From the NCBI GenBank assembly GCA_027310505.1, contig DAIDAS010000075.1, positions 1 to 6,426 on the forward strand: a stretch of 6,426 nucleotides of DNA, in the 5' to 3' direction. The notes under the pieces are model-generated. The model was not told the DNA's origin, searched no databases, and saw nothing but the letters and a program-made list of their open reading frames with translations. Positions 1-5,476 of the stretch are shown piece after piece; within the stretch, counting starts at the first letter, position 1, and each line of letters begins with the position of its first letter. Origin of the DNA: a bacterium (GTDB lineage Bacteria; Pseudomonadota; Gammaproteobacteria; Burkholderiales; Methylophilaceae). Position numbers and translations under genes: made by a program.

Positions 1-449
1 GCGCAAAGTTGCTGCTTTCTGCCTGATTTCGCTTGGCAACAAGAGACTTTCTGCCAAGCTTGGTTTTATTCCCGGCCCGTTGTTTTCCTTTCCCACCACA
101 ATTGGATGAATTCGGCAAAATTGCCGATATCACCGAACCTGCAGCCCAATAGCGATAGAGCACTAGATAAATTCTCTGCTTGCTGATGCCGAGCTCCCGG
201 ACGCGAGGCATGATCAGGCTACTTAGTGGAAACAACCCAGAAAAATAGCGCTCTTCGTCACGCACAATCGGCTCGATGACCGACCACCAATAACTGCGAT
301 ATGCCACAGCAAAAGATGGTTCACCTAAACTCCTTGGGGGGTATATCTCTGCCAGCTGCAAATCGCTCATTAGAGATCGCGGGTCAGGCTTGAGCTGGGT
401 AATGCGCGCCTCCGTTCCGTTCAGTGCCTCCCGCAGCCTGCGAAGCGAT
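1..449 (-). pseudogene. tnsB: Tn7-like transposase TnsB, internal fragment (cut by window edge and inversion)
   Basis: Read on the minus strand this is an uninterrupted frame that enters near 449 and leaves the window at base 1. It matches the N-terminal DNA-binding part of TnsB/Mu-type transposases. It has an ITQLKPDPRSLMSDLQLAE segment, a helix-turn-helix-like ELGISKQRIYLVLYRYWAAG segment, an ILPNSSNCGGKGKQR segment and a basic KTKLGRKS linker. The family order (iYr.LrrYW..G, then ALlP, then GGKGK.R) is kept. TnsB binds the transposon ends and carries the DDE strand-transfer domain, which would lie to the left outside the window. The fragment has no start of its own: its first ~46 codons are at 990-1129 on the opposite strand. 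Joined to them, the text reads through in frame (VQRN-I-SLRRLREALNG). The family call is from remembered family patterns, not a search. Confidence 0.82.
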
Positions 450-997
450 ATTGCCTGTGGCGCCTTCCCTATGTGGCCACCACGGATCTGATGCTCACCG
501 TGGTCCGCGATGGCGTGCCGCAAGCAATTGCCATTGCCGTCAAGCCTGCAGACATCGTGCAAGGCAAGAACGCACCCAAGCAACGCACCAAGGAACGCTT
601 GGTTTTGGAAATGGCTTACACCAAGGAGCTTGGCATGCGCTGGTTGTTGCTTTCCAATCATGAGGTTCCTGAATACTTGAGGGATAACTTGGAACTGGCC
701 ATTCCGGCATCAGTCCTGCCAGACAGTATTTCTGATGAGCTAATTACGGACTACTGCGATTCCATCACCGAGCATCTGCGCGCAGGCCTGCCTGTGGGTG
801 AAGCGTGCCTGGTCAACGCTCTGAAATTCAATCTTGACGACACTCAGGCCAGCGCCATATTTAATCACGGCATGTGGTGGCGGCAAATTCCCATCGACCT
901 GCGCCACCCCATCATCATGAGCCGTCCCGCCAGACTGACAGATTTTGGCTGGGCGCAACAGGATATCAACAGGATTTTTGGAGGCGCCCATGACTGA
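450..997 (+). pseudogene. tnsA: Tn7-like endonuclease TnsA, C-terminal fragment inside the inverted block
   Basis: The open frame is recognisable from about 450 (CLWRLPYVATTDLML) to the TGA at 995-997; the first usable start is GTG at 473. TnsA is the restriction-endonuclease-like subunit that cuts the 5' ends of Tn7-like elements. This piece holds the catalytic D of the TTD motif (fifth residue from the GTG) and the K of AVKP (residue 24), a D-K spacing close to that of Tn7 TnsA. It also holds the C-terminal domain, with a winged-helix-like part and the W-x-x-I-x-I-D-L-x-x-P-I segment near the end. The N-terminal part, with the catalytic glutamate and the helices before it, is missing here and lies at 1130-1502 on the other strand. 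In this frame an in-frame stop at 371-373 lies upstream, so no longer plus-strand start is possible. A truncated protein could be made, but it would lack a complete active site. Confidence 0.85.
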
Positions 998-1129
998 GCT
1001 CTTGCGCAATCAGGTTCTACATTTGATTCCAGACGTTTTTTCCTTGGCAGGGCTGGTCCGAGTTCTCTGGATCAATGAGGCAGAGGACCGGACTGTGCTT
1101 ATTCCGATTGATCAGGTACAGCGAAATAT
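990..1129 (+). pseudogene. tnsB: Tn7-like transposase TnsB, N-terminal start fragment inside the inverted block
   Basis: The ATG at 990-992 overlaps the tnsA stop by 8 bases (ATGACTGA), the usual translational coupling of tnsA and tnsB, and a TTTTGGAGG run (976-984) sits just before it as a strong ribosome-binding site. The first residues (MTELLRNQVLHLIPD, then GLVRVLWINEAEDRTVLIPID) look like the short N-terminal domain of TnsB proteins of this family. The resemblance ends near codon 46, where the frame runs into antisense tnsA. The frame stays open to 1367 and would give a chimera of about 125 residues, of which only the first ~46 are TnsB. The rest of TnsB is on the minus strand at 449-1. 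Confidence 0.75.
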
Positions 1130-1502
1130 TGCTGCCCACGATGCGACCGTGATCGATCCCAAGCTCTTTGGCAATTTCCAGGGTGCCGCGACTACTCGGC
1201 AATCTGGTTTGTTCCACCTCGGCCCGGCCGAACAGAGGGTGTGGATGAGGAAACGGCCAGAGGGGAAACTGTTCACGCAGATCCTCTACGCCCAGCCACA
1301 GGATCCACAGGGCGATATGCCACTCGTTGCGCGACATGAAGTGGCTGTGGCGCCCCAGGATAGGTAGATGTCGAAAGTTGATGTTTCCATTCGAAGGTGA
1401 TCGTCGTCTGGATACTTGTAGCCAGGGCTGATAGTCAGCACCATGCCCCTGACCACGTCCAGCCTTAATCTGTTCGCGCAGATTTTTTTCGATGGTGTTC
1501 AT
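1130..1502 (-). pseudogene. tnsA: Tn7-like endonuclease TnsA, N-terminal fragment
   Basis: The minus-strand start is the ATG at 1500-1502, with AAAGGA about 8 bases upstream as a good ribosome-binding site. The protein begins with a short helix, then the family signature GRGQGHGADYQPWL (residues 15-28), then a stretch ending in HFMSRNEWHIAL whose E60 fits the catalytic glutamate, then EDLREQFPL (73-81) and an IAKELGIDH segment that normally leads to the TTD motif. The expected continuation (LPYVATTD...) is absent. After about codon 124 the frame runs on as antisense of tnsB to 1017, giving a 161-residue chimera. The missing part is at 450-997 on the plus strand. Restored, TnsA would be about 306 residues, somewhat longer than the 273 of Tn7 TnsA. 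Residues 31-70 fit the family less well (SRRRSPSNGN instead of the usual vpS.G), so further changes may be present. Confidence 0.82.
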
Positions 1503-1671
1503 GAGTTAATCCTTTTCGTGAGGTAAGTTATCCCAGCCAGGTGCCAAAGGCTTGCCTGGAAGGCTCTAGAAAAGGCCTGAAAACTCCCGATTTACACTAC
1601 AACAGGGCGAGCGCTCCCATCAGCTAAAACACTAAGCTTTTTCTCTTGGCAAAAAATGGGCGCAAGGGGGC

Positions 1672-1700
1672 TTGACTTCGAAATCGGATAGAAAGATACT
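1672..1700 (+). promoter_or_regulatory. Sigma-70-like promoter without a downstream gene
   Basis: TTGACT (1672-1677, five of six matches to the -35 consensus) and GATACT (1695-1700, four of six) are separated by exactly 17 bases. It points rightwards and transcription would start near 1707. The only thing downstream on that strand is a hairpin plus T-tract at 1738-1779, and then the antisense side of the XRE gene. It may drive a short RNA or be an outward-reading promoter of the transposon end. Confidence 0.5.
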
Positions 1701-1737
1701 GACGTTTCCTAGGTGCAGTATCATTCTGTCTTCAGAC

Positions 1738-1779
1738 AAAGCCGGTCAGGCCTTTAAGGTTTGGGCGGCTTTTGTTTTT
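1738..1779 (+). terminator. Rho-independent terminator-like hairpin
   Basis: AAAGCCG (1738-1744) pairs perfectly with CGGCTTT (1766-1772), and the loop holds a second small stem (CCTT-T-AAGG, 1751-1759). The hairpin is followed by a T-rich tail (TTTTGTTTTT) on the plus strand only, so it should act on rightward transcription. On the other strand it is not followed by a T-tract and is a poor terminator for the XRE gene, whose stop is at 1816. The distance from the promoter at 1672-1700 would give a transcript of about 70 bases. Confidence 0.55.
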
Positions 1780-1815
1780 CCAGGGTTGGAATTCTCCTTA
1801 TTCGGTTGAAGTTGA

Positions 1816-2196
1816 CTATTCGGACGCTGGCGCAATACGCGACAGCTTCCTCTCCAGCACTGCCGAGCTTCCCAGGCTGGGCAATCCATTGCATTGTGTT
1901 AGCCGGACAAATTCCCGACGTAGCGAGAGCGGCATCCCGTCTGGAAACCGCAGCGTCCCCCGGCTGAGTTCGGCAGCTTCGATCAATACCTCAGCCTCGC
2001 TTTCCGAGGCGCCTAGTGCAATCAACAATCTGTCCAGCCATGTTGAGCCTGGAATCTTGCTGCCACGCTCAATCTGACTGATAAATGCACGATCACAGCC
2101 CAGTCGGGCGGCGATGTCCGCCTGTCGCAAGCCATGCTGACTACGCAGTTTGCTCAGCAAGGAGCCAAACGATTCTGGTTTTTCAGAGGAAAGCAT
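1816..2196 (-). CDS. XRE-family helix-turn-helix transcriptional regulator
   Basis: A 126-residue protein with a Cro/CI-type helix-turn-helix at about residues 10-62. LSKLRSQHGLRQADIAARLG gives helices 1-2, and DRAFISQIERGSKIP is the recognition helix followed by the typical ERG-x-x-x-P turn; TWLDRLLIALG closes the domain. This is the pattern of XRE DNA-binding regulators. The C-terminal half (about 65-126) has no motif I recognise and no peptidase or sugar-binding signature, so the signal sensed is unknown. The start at 2194-2196 is supported by a sigma-70-like promoter 40-70 bases upstream; the ribosome-binding site is weak (GGA about 9 bases before the ATG). A palindrome next to the promoter suggests autoregulation. 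The neighbours are transposase and two-component remnants, so it may be an orphan of a lost module such as a toxin-antitoxin or element-control pair; no partner gene is visible. Confidence 0.85.
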   Translation of the reverse strand: MLSSEKPESFGSLLSKLRSQHGLRQADIAARLGCDRAFISQIERGSKIPGSTWLDRLLIALGASESEAEVLIEAAELSRGTLRFPDGMPLSLRREFVRLTQCNGLPSLGSSAVLERKLSRIAPASE

Positions 2197-2233
2197 GTGC
2201 GTCCATGGAAGCCGATGATGGTTACTAAGTAAG

Positions 2234-2262
2234 ACTATATTCCCGGCGCGTGAAAATGTCTA
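2234..2262 (-). promoter_or_regulatory. Promoter of the XRE regulator
   Basis: On the minus strand, TAGACA (2262-2257, five of six to the -35 consensus) and TATAGT (2239-2234, five of six to the -10 consensus) are separated by 17 bases. Transcription would begin near 2227, leaving a leader of about 30 bases before the ATG at 2196. Confidence 0.6.
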
Positions 2263-2281
2263 ATTGTTATTGAATAACAAT
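2263..2281. promoter_or_regulatory. Perfect 19-bp palindrome, likely XRE operator
   Basis: ATTGTTATT-G-AATAACAAT has 9-base arms with no mismatch around a single central base. It touches the upstream edge of the -35 box of the XRE promoter. Size and symmetry suit a dimeric helix-turn-helix regulator, so the neighbouring XRE protein is the obvious candidate binder. Binding here could repress or activate; which one cannot be told from sequence. Confidence 0.55.
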
Positions 2282-2288
2282 ATGTTGC

Positions 2289-2302
2289 GCTATATTTATA
2301 GC
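2289..2302. repeat. Second short palindrome beside the XRE operator
   Basis: GCTATA-TT-TATAGC has perfect 6-base arms and lies 7 bases beyond the 19-bp palindrome. It is AT-rich and includes TATATT, a possible -10 for a rightward promoter, although no good -35 at the right spacing is present. Its arms differ from those of the first palindrome, so it is probably not a second copy of the same operator. Confidence 0.35.
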
Positions 2303-2471
2303 ACCGAATTCCTGTGATATATCGGTTATGAGATATGTGCAAAATCAGCCTGGAATGGCCGCTACGAATGGTGTCTATGTTCGACTGTCGCGGGTTGCTT
2401 GGAGTGGACGAATAACCCTTTGTCGATTCTGCAACGCAAATCATCTTCAAATATCGAGATGATGACGCTTG
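2303..2471. other. Non-coding stretch between the XRE promoter region and the response-regulator operator
   Basis: The gap between the XRE start (2196) and the scar gene (2556) is about 360 bases. Apart from the sites listed separately I see no gene in it. The only further structure is a 7-bp hairpin (ATCATCT at 2440-2446 with AGATGAT at 2457-2463, 10-base loop). It has no T-tract and is not an obvious terminator. Confidence 0.4.
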
Positions 2472-2489
2472 GATTACATTTTCGTAATC
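2472..2489. promoter_or_regulatory. Inverted-repeat operator for a CopR/CzcR-type response regulator
   Basis: GATTAC-ATTTTC-GTAATC has perfect 6-base arms with a 6-base spacer, about 65 bases before the start of the response-regulator remnant. Autoregulatory boxes of the ATTAC-n6-GTAAT kind are known upstream of metal-responsive OmpR-family regulators such as CopR/CzcR/IrlR. Since the local regulator is destroyed, the site is now an orphan unless a relative elsewhere in the genome binds it. Confidence 0.6.
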
Positions 2490-2555
2490 TAAATGGGGAT
2501 TCAGCCTTCCAGCACAGAATTGACGCAATGACGTACTGAATTCGGGAGCGACATC

Positions 2556-2788
2556 ATGAAAATTCTCGTCGTCGAAGACGAATCCAAAACCGGGAATTAC
2601 CTCAAACGGGGTTTGTCGGAAGCCGGCTTTGTCGTTGATCTGGCGTGGAATGGTACCCGACAACGTATTGACGATGGAACTGGACTTGGCTTGGCCATCA
2701 CGAGATCCATCTTGCGCGCGCATGGCGGAGCACCTTTGCCCGATCGGTAAATGGCATGGTAATATTCGAACTATGGATTCCTGCCTGA
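2556..2788 (+). pseudogene. Deletion scar: response regulator N-terminus fused to sensor kinase C-terminus
   Basis: The ATG at 2556 follows GGGAG (2544-2548). The first ~33 codons (MKILVVEDESKTGNYLKRGL, then SEAGFVVDLAWNG) are the start of an OmpR-family response regulator of the CopR/CusR/IrlR metal-sensing type, with the acidic pair E7-D8. The text then jumps to RQRIDDGTGLGLAITRSIL, the G2 ATP-binding box near the end of a HisKA/HATPase sensor kinase. The phospho-accepting aspartate, the DNA-binding domain of the regulator and nearly all of the kinase are gone, as expected if an internal deletion removed most of an adjacent regulator-kinase pair. The present frame stops at 2748-2750. The next frame continues with STFARSVNGMVIFELWIPA and a stop at 2786-2788, the expected kinase C-terminus, so one base has been lost after the AHGG codons near 2729. 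The junction lies near 2650-2660. It cannot function as either protein. Confidence 0.85.
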
Positions 2789-2847
2789 TCGTGCATTTAT
2801 TATGGGTAGACGGTGCCATGCCCGAATTGGCAAATTCTTGACCAGCG

Positions 2848-4134
2848 ATGAGCTACTTCCATCTGATTGCCATCGCCGCATTGATACTGGTAGGCATTCT
2901 TCTCGTGCTGGTCTTGGCCGAACCTGGGCTGGAGTACAAGGTTGCGCCGATTCCTTTTGAACTCGACTCTCACGAATTCGTCGGTATATTGGCATCGCTC
3001 GTAGATGTCCAAATTTTTCGTGGGGGCAGCTTCGAGGTGCTATCACAGGGCAAGGATTTCTACGCTGCTGAACTTGCTGCCATTGAAAGCGCCCGATACA
3101 GCATAAACATCGAGGCATTTTTGTTCTGGCCGAGTCCGATCGCCCGCCGCTTTCTCGACGCCCTGACACGGCAGGCACGCGCCGGGGTCCGGATACGTAT
3201 TGTCATTGATGCGATTGGCAGCATCATTACCCCCGACGCATTTTTTAGGGAGTTGCGCGCTGCTGGTGGAAGCGTTGTCTGGTACCAGCCCATACGCTGG
3301 TACTCGCTCAAGCGTTTCAACAACCGGACTCACCGCGAATTGATAGTGGTGGATGGCCGCGTGGGATTTATCGGCGGAGCGGGTATCGCCGATTATTGGC
3401 TGGCCGAGGAACGCCGTGATCCGCCCTGGCGCGACGTAGTGATTCGAGCCACGGGAGATATTGTGAGCGGCTTGCAGGCATCTTTTGTCGAAAACTGGTT
3501 GGAAAGTACCGGCGAGGTTCTATCTGCACCAGGAGATTTCCCGCTGTGTCGCGCCGTGCCGAGCGTAGAGGCGCCAGATTCCGTAACCGGATTTGTCGTC
3601 AACAGCAGTCCGTCCGCAGGAAGATCTACCCGTGCCCGTATTCTGTTCCAGGTATTGATCAGTTCCGCCAGGCAAAGCATCCAGATTCTTTCGCCTTACT
3701 TTCTCCCTGACGCGAGCGTAAGGAGAGAACTTGCACGCGCGGTAGCGCGGGGCGTAAGGGTCACCGTGCTTCTTCCGGGGGAGCACAATAATCATCCCAT
3801 CGCACGACGTGCGAGCCGCCGCCGTTACGGGCAATTACTTGCCGCCGGAATCGAGATTTACGAATATCAACCCGGGATGAACCATGCCAAGATGCTTATC
3901 GTCGATAGCATATGGGCTGTCATGGGTTCGACCAATTTCGACAATCGGTCGTTTGGGCTGAACGACGAGGTTAATATCGTGCTGATAAACCGCGCACTGA
4001 CTGCTCGTCTCCAGCAGGATTTCGATGGCGATCTTACGCTAAGCGAACGTGTGACCCTGGAGTCATGGTCCCGAAGGTCCTTCTCGGAACGAGTCTTGGC
4101 CTCTGCAGGAATTGTACTAGAGCGGCAACAATGA
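2848..4134 (+). CDS. Phospholipase D / cardiolipin synthase-like membrane protein
   Basis: A 428-residue protein with one N-terminal membrane segment (about 3-24) and two phospholipase D-like domains, the layout of ClsB/ClsC-type cardiolipin synthases. These condense phospholipids to cardiolipin at the inner membrane. The second HKD motif is canonical: H346-A-K348-x4-D353, followed by G360-S-T-N-F-D365. The first has H162 and D169 with a following GG, but glutamate (E164, codon 3337-3339) where the catalytic lysine is normal. The rest of that domain looks intact (INIEAFLFWPS at 86-96, VRIRIVIDAIGS at 114-125, WRDVVIRATGD). E164 may be a subfamily trait or a loss-of-function change. The ATG is the first start after an in-frame stop at 2839-2841. 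No clear ribosome-binding site precedes it, so expression may be weak. The gene begins 59 bases after the kinase remnant and its own promoter is not obvious. The specific substrate is not shown, so I give no symbol. Confidence 0.88.
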   Translation: MSYFHLIAIAALILVGILLVLVLAEPGLEYKVAPIPFELDSHEFVGILASLVDVQIFRGGSFEVLSQGKDFYAAELAAIESARYSINIEAFLFWPSPIARRFLDALTRQARAGVRIRIVIDAIGSIITPDAFFRELRAAGGSVVWYQPIRWYSLKRFNNRTHRELIVVDGRVGFIGGAGIADYWLAEERRDPPWRDVVIRATGDIVSGLQASFVENWLESTGEVLSAPGDFPLCRAVPSVEAPDSVTGFVVNSSPSAGRSTRARILFQVLISSARQSIQILSPYFLPDASVRRELARAVARGVRVTVLLPGEHNNHPIARRASRRRYGQLLAAGIEIYEYQPGMNHAKMLIVDSIWAVMGSTNFDNRSFGLNDEVNIVLINRALTARLQQDFDGDLTLSERVTLESWSRRSFSERVLASAGIVLERQQ

Positions 4135-4153
4135 TTCCCGCAGAGCCACAAAC

Positions 4154-4173
4154 GGCTATCAAATTGTATAGCC
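4154..4173. repeat. Small inverted repeat between the Cls-like and DUF6629 genes
   Basis: GGCTAT (4154-4159) and ATAGCC (4168-4173) form a 6-bp stem with an 8-base loop, just after the Cls-like stop. There is no T-tract, so it is at most a weak terminator or a binding site. Confidence 0.3.
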
Positions 4174-4249
4174 ATCTTGGACTGCTCGTCTTGGGTAGGC
4201 TCGCCGCGTTCCTGTCCTCAATTAACCTGATGCCTTTAGCGCCCACGCC

Positions 4250-4906
4250 ATGTGTTTTTCCGCAACCGCAAGCTTCATAGCCGGCGTCGCCCTGTCTGCT
4301 CTGGGGGTCGCGACATTACGCGCAACAACGCGGAAGGTGGAGATTCCGTTCGCAGCGATCCCGCTGCTGTTCGGGTTCCAGCAGATCGTAGAGGGGGTAC
4401 TGTGGCTGTCTTTCAGATTCGAGGCGCCCCAGCTTAATGTGGCGACAACCTACCTGTTCTCGTTGTTTTCGCATGTCCTGTGGCCAATCTTCGTGCCGTT
4501 TTCAATCGGTTTACTCGAAACCATTCCGTGGCGCCGCGAGACGATCTGGGGATTTCAGGGAATCGGGCTTGTTGTCGGGCTGTACCTGCTATACATGCTT
4601 TTAGAATATCCTGTCACCTCGGTGGCAACCGAGAATATCGTGTATGTGTCGCCACACTTCTATAAGGTTCCGGTAATGCTGCTCTACCTGGCCGCGACCT
4701 GCCTTGGTTGTTTTTTTTCAAGTAGTGTGACGATCAGGCTTTTTGGGGTTCTCGCGCTAATTCTCTTCGGGGTTGCTTACGAGTTCTTCACCATCGCACT
4801 GTTTTCCGTCTGGTGTTTTTTTGCCGCAATATTGAGTTCCATCATATTTGTGCATTTCAGGTTTGCGAGGACGATGCCGGCCCATCGGCTCGGCGGTGAA
4901 ACGTGA
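4250..4906 (+). CDS. DUF6629-family integral membrane protein
   Basis: A 218-residue, very hydrophobic protein with about seven membrane segments (roughly 7-27, 34-55, 64-90, 98-120, 136-158, 162-181 and 184-203). The opening MCFSATASF followed by an Ala/Gly/Leu-rich helix, and PLLFGFQQIVEGVLWLSF in the second helix, are what I recall of the DUF6629 family, whose function is unknown. The E in the QQxxEG segment and the Cys of MCFSA are the conserved polar residues to look at. The ATG at 4250 has no strong ribosome-binding site. The gene is 115 bases from the Cls-like stop and could share its transcript. The length fits a complete family member and the frame is intact. Membrane location is secure; a catalytic or transport role cannot be inferred. 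Confidence 0.75.
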   Translation: MCFSATASFIAGVALSALGVATLRATTRKVEIPFAAIPLLFGFQQIVEGVLWLSFRFEAPQLNVATTYLFSLFSHVLWPIFVPFSIGLLETIPWRRETIWGFQGIGLVVGLYLLYMLLEYPVTSVATENIVYVSPHFYKVPVMLLYLAATCLGCFFSSSVTIRLFGVLALILFGVAYEFFTIALFSVWCFFAAILSSIIFVHFRFARTMPAHRLGGET

Positions 4907-4991
4907 TGCAACGTGTTGAGCAAGATCAAAAACGATTCGTCACTTTTCTGGCCTACTTACTGCCGCGCGGATCAAGGACATCGTCTCGCCA

Positions 4992-5393
4992 GTGGCTGGG
5001 CAGGCGGACATCAGCGCCTTCTTCGTCGTCTGCAGCGTGGTGATGATCATCGTGCAGATATGGGGCTATCCGCGGCTGACACGTTGGAGCGGACAGCGCC
5101 GGACGCCAGTCCTCGCCTTCGTTGCGGTGGCGGCCGGCCTGACGATCATGCCTTTCGGCGGATCGGCGCTGTGGATCGGATTCAGTTTCGCGCTGGCGGG
5201 TGGCGGCACTGGCATCGTCAATCCGGCGCTGGCCACGCTGATCTCCAACGCCACCGCAGCGCCCGGACAGGCGCTGGGCTGGCAGGCCGCGGCGGCAAAC
5301 CTCGGCCAGGCCGTGGCGGCGGCGCCGGCCGCCCCGTTTCTGGTCACGGCGGCGGTGCTGGCGGGTGGCGCGCTGGTGGCGTTGCGGACATGA
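4992..5393 (+). pseudogene. MFS transporter, C-terminal remnant
   Basis: The frame is open from 4920 (after a stop at 4917-4919) and the first start codon with transporter-like sequence is GTG at 4992; no good ribosome-binding site precedes it. The ~133 residues resemble the second half of a 12-helix major facilitator: a helix with AFFVVCSVVMIIVQIWGYPR, a basic loop, helices around TPVLAFVAVAAGLTIMP and WIGFSFALAGGGTGIVNPAL, then GWQAAAANLGQAV. About the first two thirds of a normal ~400-residue MFS protein is absent. The last two helices also seem shortened (AVAAAPAAPFLV runs straight into the final helix), so an internal deletion is likely. Base composition is clearly more GC-rich than the DUF6629 gene ending 85 bases upstream, which points to a recombination joint between 4906 and about 4990. 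It probably cannot transport anything. Confidence 0.65.
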
Positions 5394-5461
5394 AGATGAT
5401 TTTTGTAGACGAGCGCGATGCCTTCGCGCCGGAGCAAGAGGCAGCGTTGTTCAACATTTAA
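5390..5461 (+). CDS. Very small ORF coupled to the MFS remnant, possibly a gene-start remnant
   Basis: The ATG at 5390 overlaps the MFS stop by four bases (ATGA), and 23 codons (MKMIFVDERDAFAPEQEAAL, then FNI) run to a TAA at 5459-5461. The sequence is charged and not a membrane or toxin-like peptide, and I do not recognise it. The overlapping start suggests it was the beginning of the gene that followed the transporter before a rearrangement, or simply a chance frame. No ribosome-binding site of its own is evident. Confidence 0.25.
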   Translation: MKMIFVDERDAFAPEQEAALFNI

Positions 5462-5476
5462 AGAAGGAAAAATATC

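Larger units (their letters stand above)
450..1129. other. Inverted ~680-bp block within tnsA-tnsB
   Basis: The minus strand outside the block reads tnsA(N-terminal) before it and tnsB(internal) after it. The block itself reads tnsA(C-terminal)-tnsB(N-terminal) on the plus strand. Flipping it restores the normal order. Let p be the last base left of the block and q the last base inside it. The tnsA frame is restored only when p+q is divisible by three, and the tnsB frame needs the same condition, so one clean inversion repairs both genes. p=449 and q=1129 satisfy this. Both edges carry a similar short motif: GCGATATTGC at 445-454 and GCGAAATATTGC at 1121-1132, with a palindromic ATAT core. 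No long inverted repeat is visible at the edges. The exact breakpoints are uncertain by several bases. Confidence 0.8.
1503..1815. other. Gene-free stretch upstream of tnsA, expected place of a transposon end
   Basis: No convincing coding frame is seen here. In Tn7-like elements tnsA is the gene nearest one transposon end, so the terminal TGT/ACA and the ~20-bp TnsB-binding repeats should fall in this stretch if the end still exists. I cannot make out clear repeated TnsB sites. Possible structure includes a short hairpin at 1537-1559 (CCAGG/CCTGG arms) and a pair of 10-base inverted copies (AAAGGCCTGA at 1571-1580, TCAGGCCTTT at 1746-1755). An ACA at 1736-1738, within TGTCTTCAGACA, could be an element terminus but has nothing to confirm it. 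A promoter and a terminator-like hairpin are listed separately. Confidence 0.4.

Noticed and set aside
945..1367. A plus-strand frame of 140 codons covering the TnsB start and the region beyond
   Set aside because: Only codons from 990 to about 1129 are TnsB-like. The remainder is antisense of the tnsA N-terminus, so this is a chimera created by the inversion rather than a gene.
1536..1600. AAGGC-type recurrences before tnsA as TnsB-binding repeats
   Set aside because: The copies (near 1546, 1560 and 1572) are only 5-6 bases long and unevenly spaced, too weak to call binding sites.
2440..2463. 7-bp hairpin ATCATCT/AGATGAT as a terminator
   Set aside because: There is no T-tract on either strand and no gene ending just before it.
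2235..2819. A 194-codon open frame on the minus strand opposite the two-component scar
   Set aside because: It crosses the palindromes, the operator and the clear response-regulator/kinase remnant on the other strand. Its translation has no recognisable motif or protein-like composition.
4913..5461. A 182-codon plus-strand frame overlapping the MFS remnant
   Set aside because: The translation is Arg/Gly-rich noise from a GC-rich sequence. The alternative frame gives clear membrane helices of an MFS transporter.
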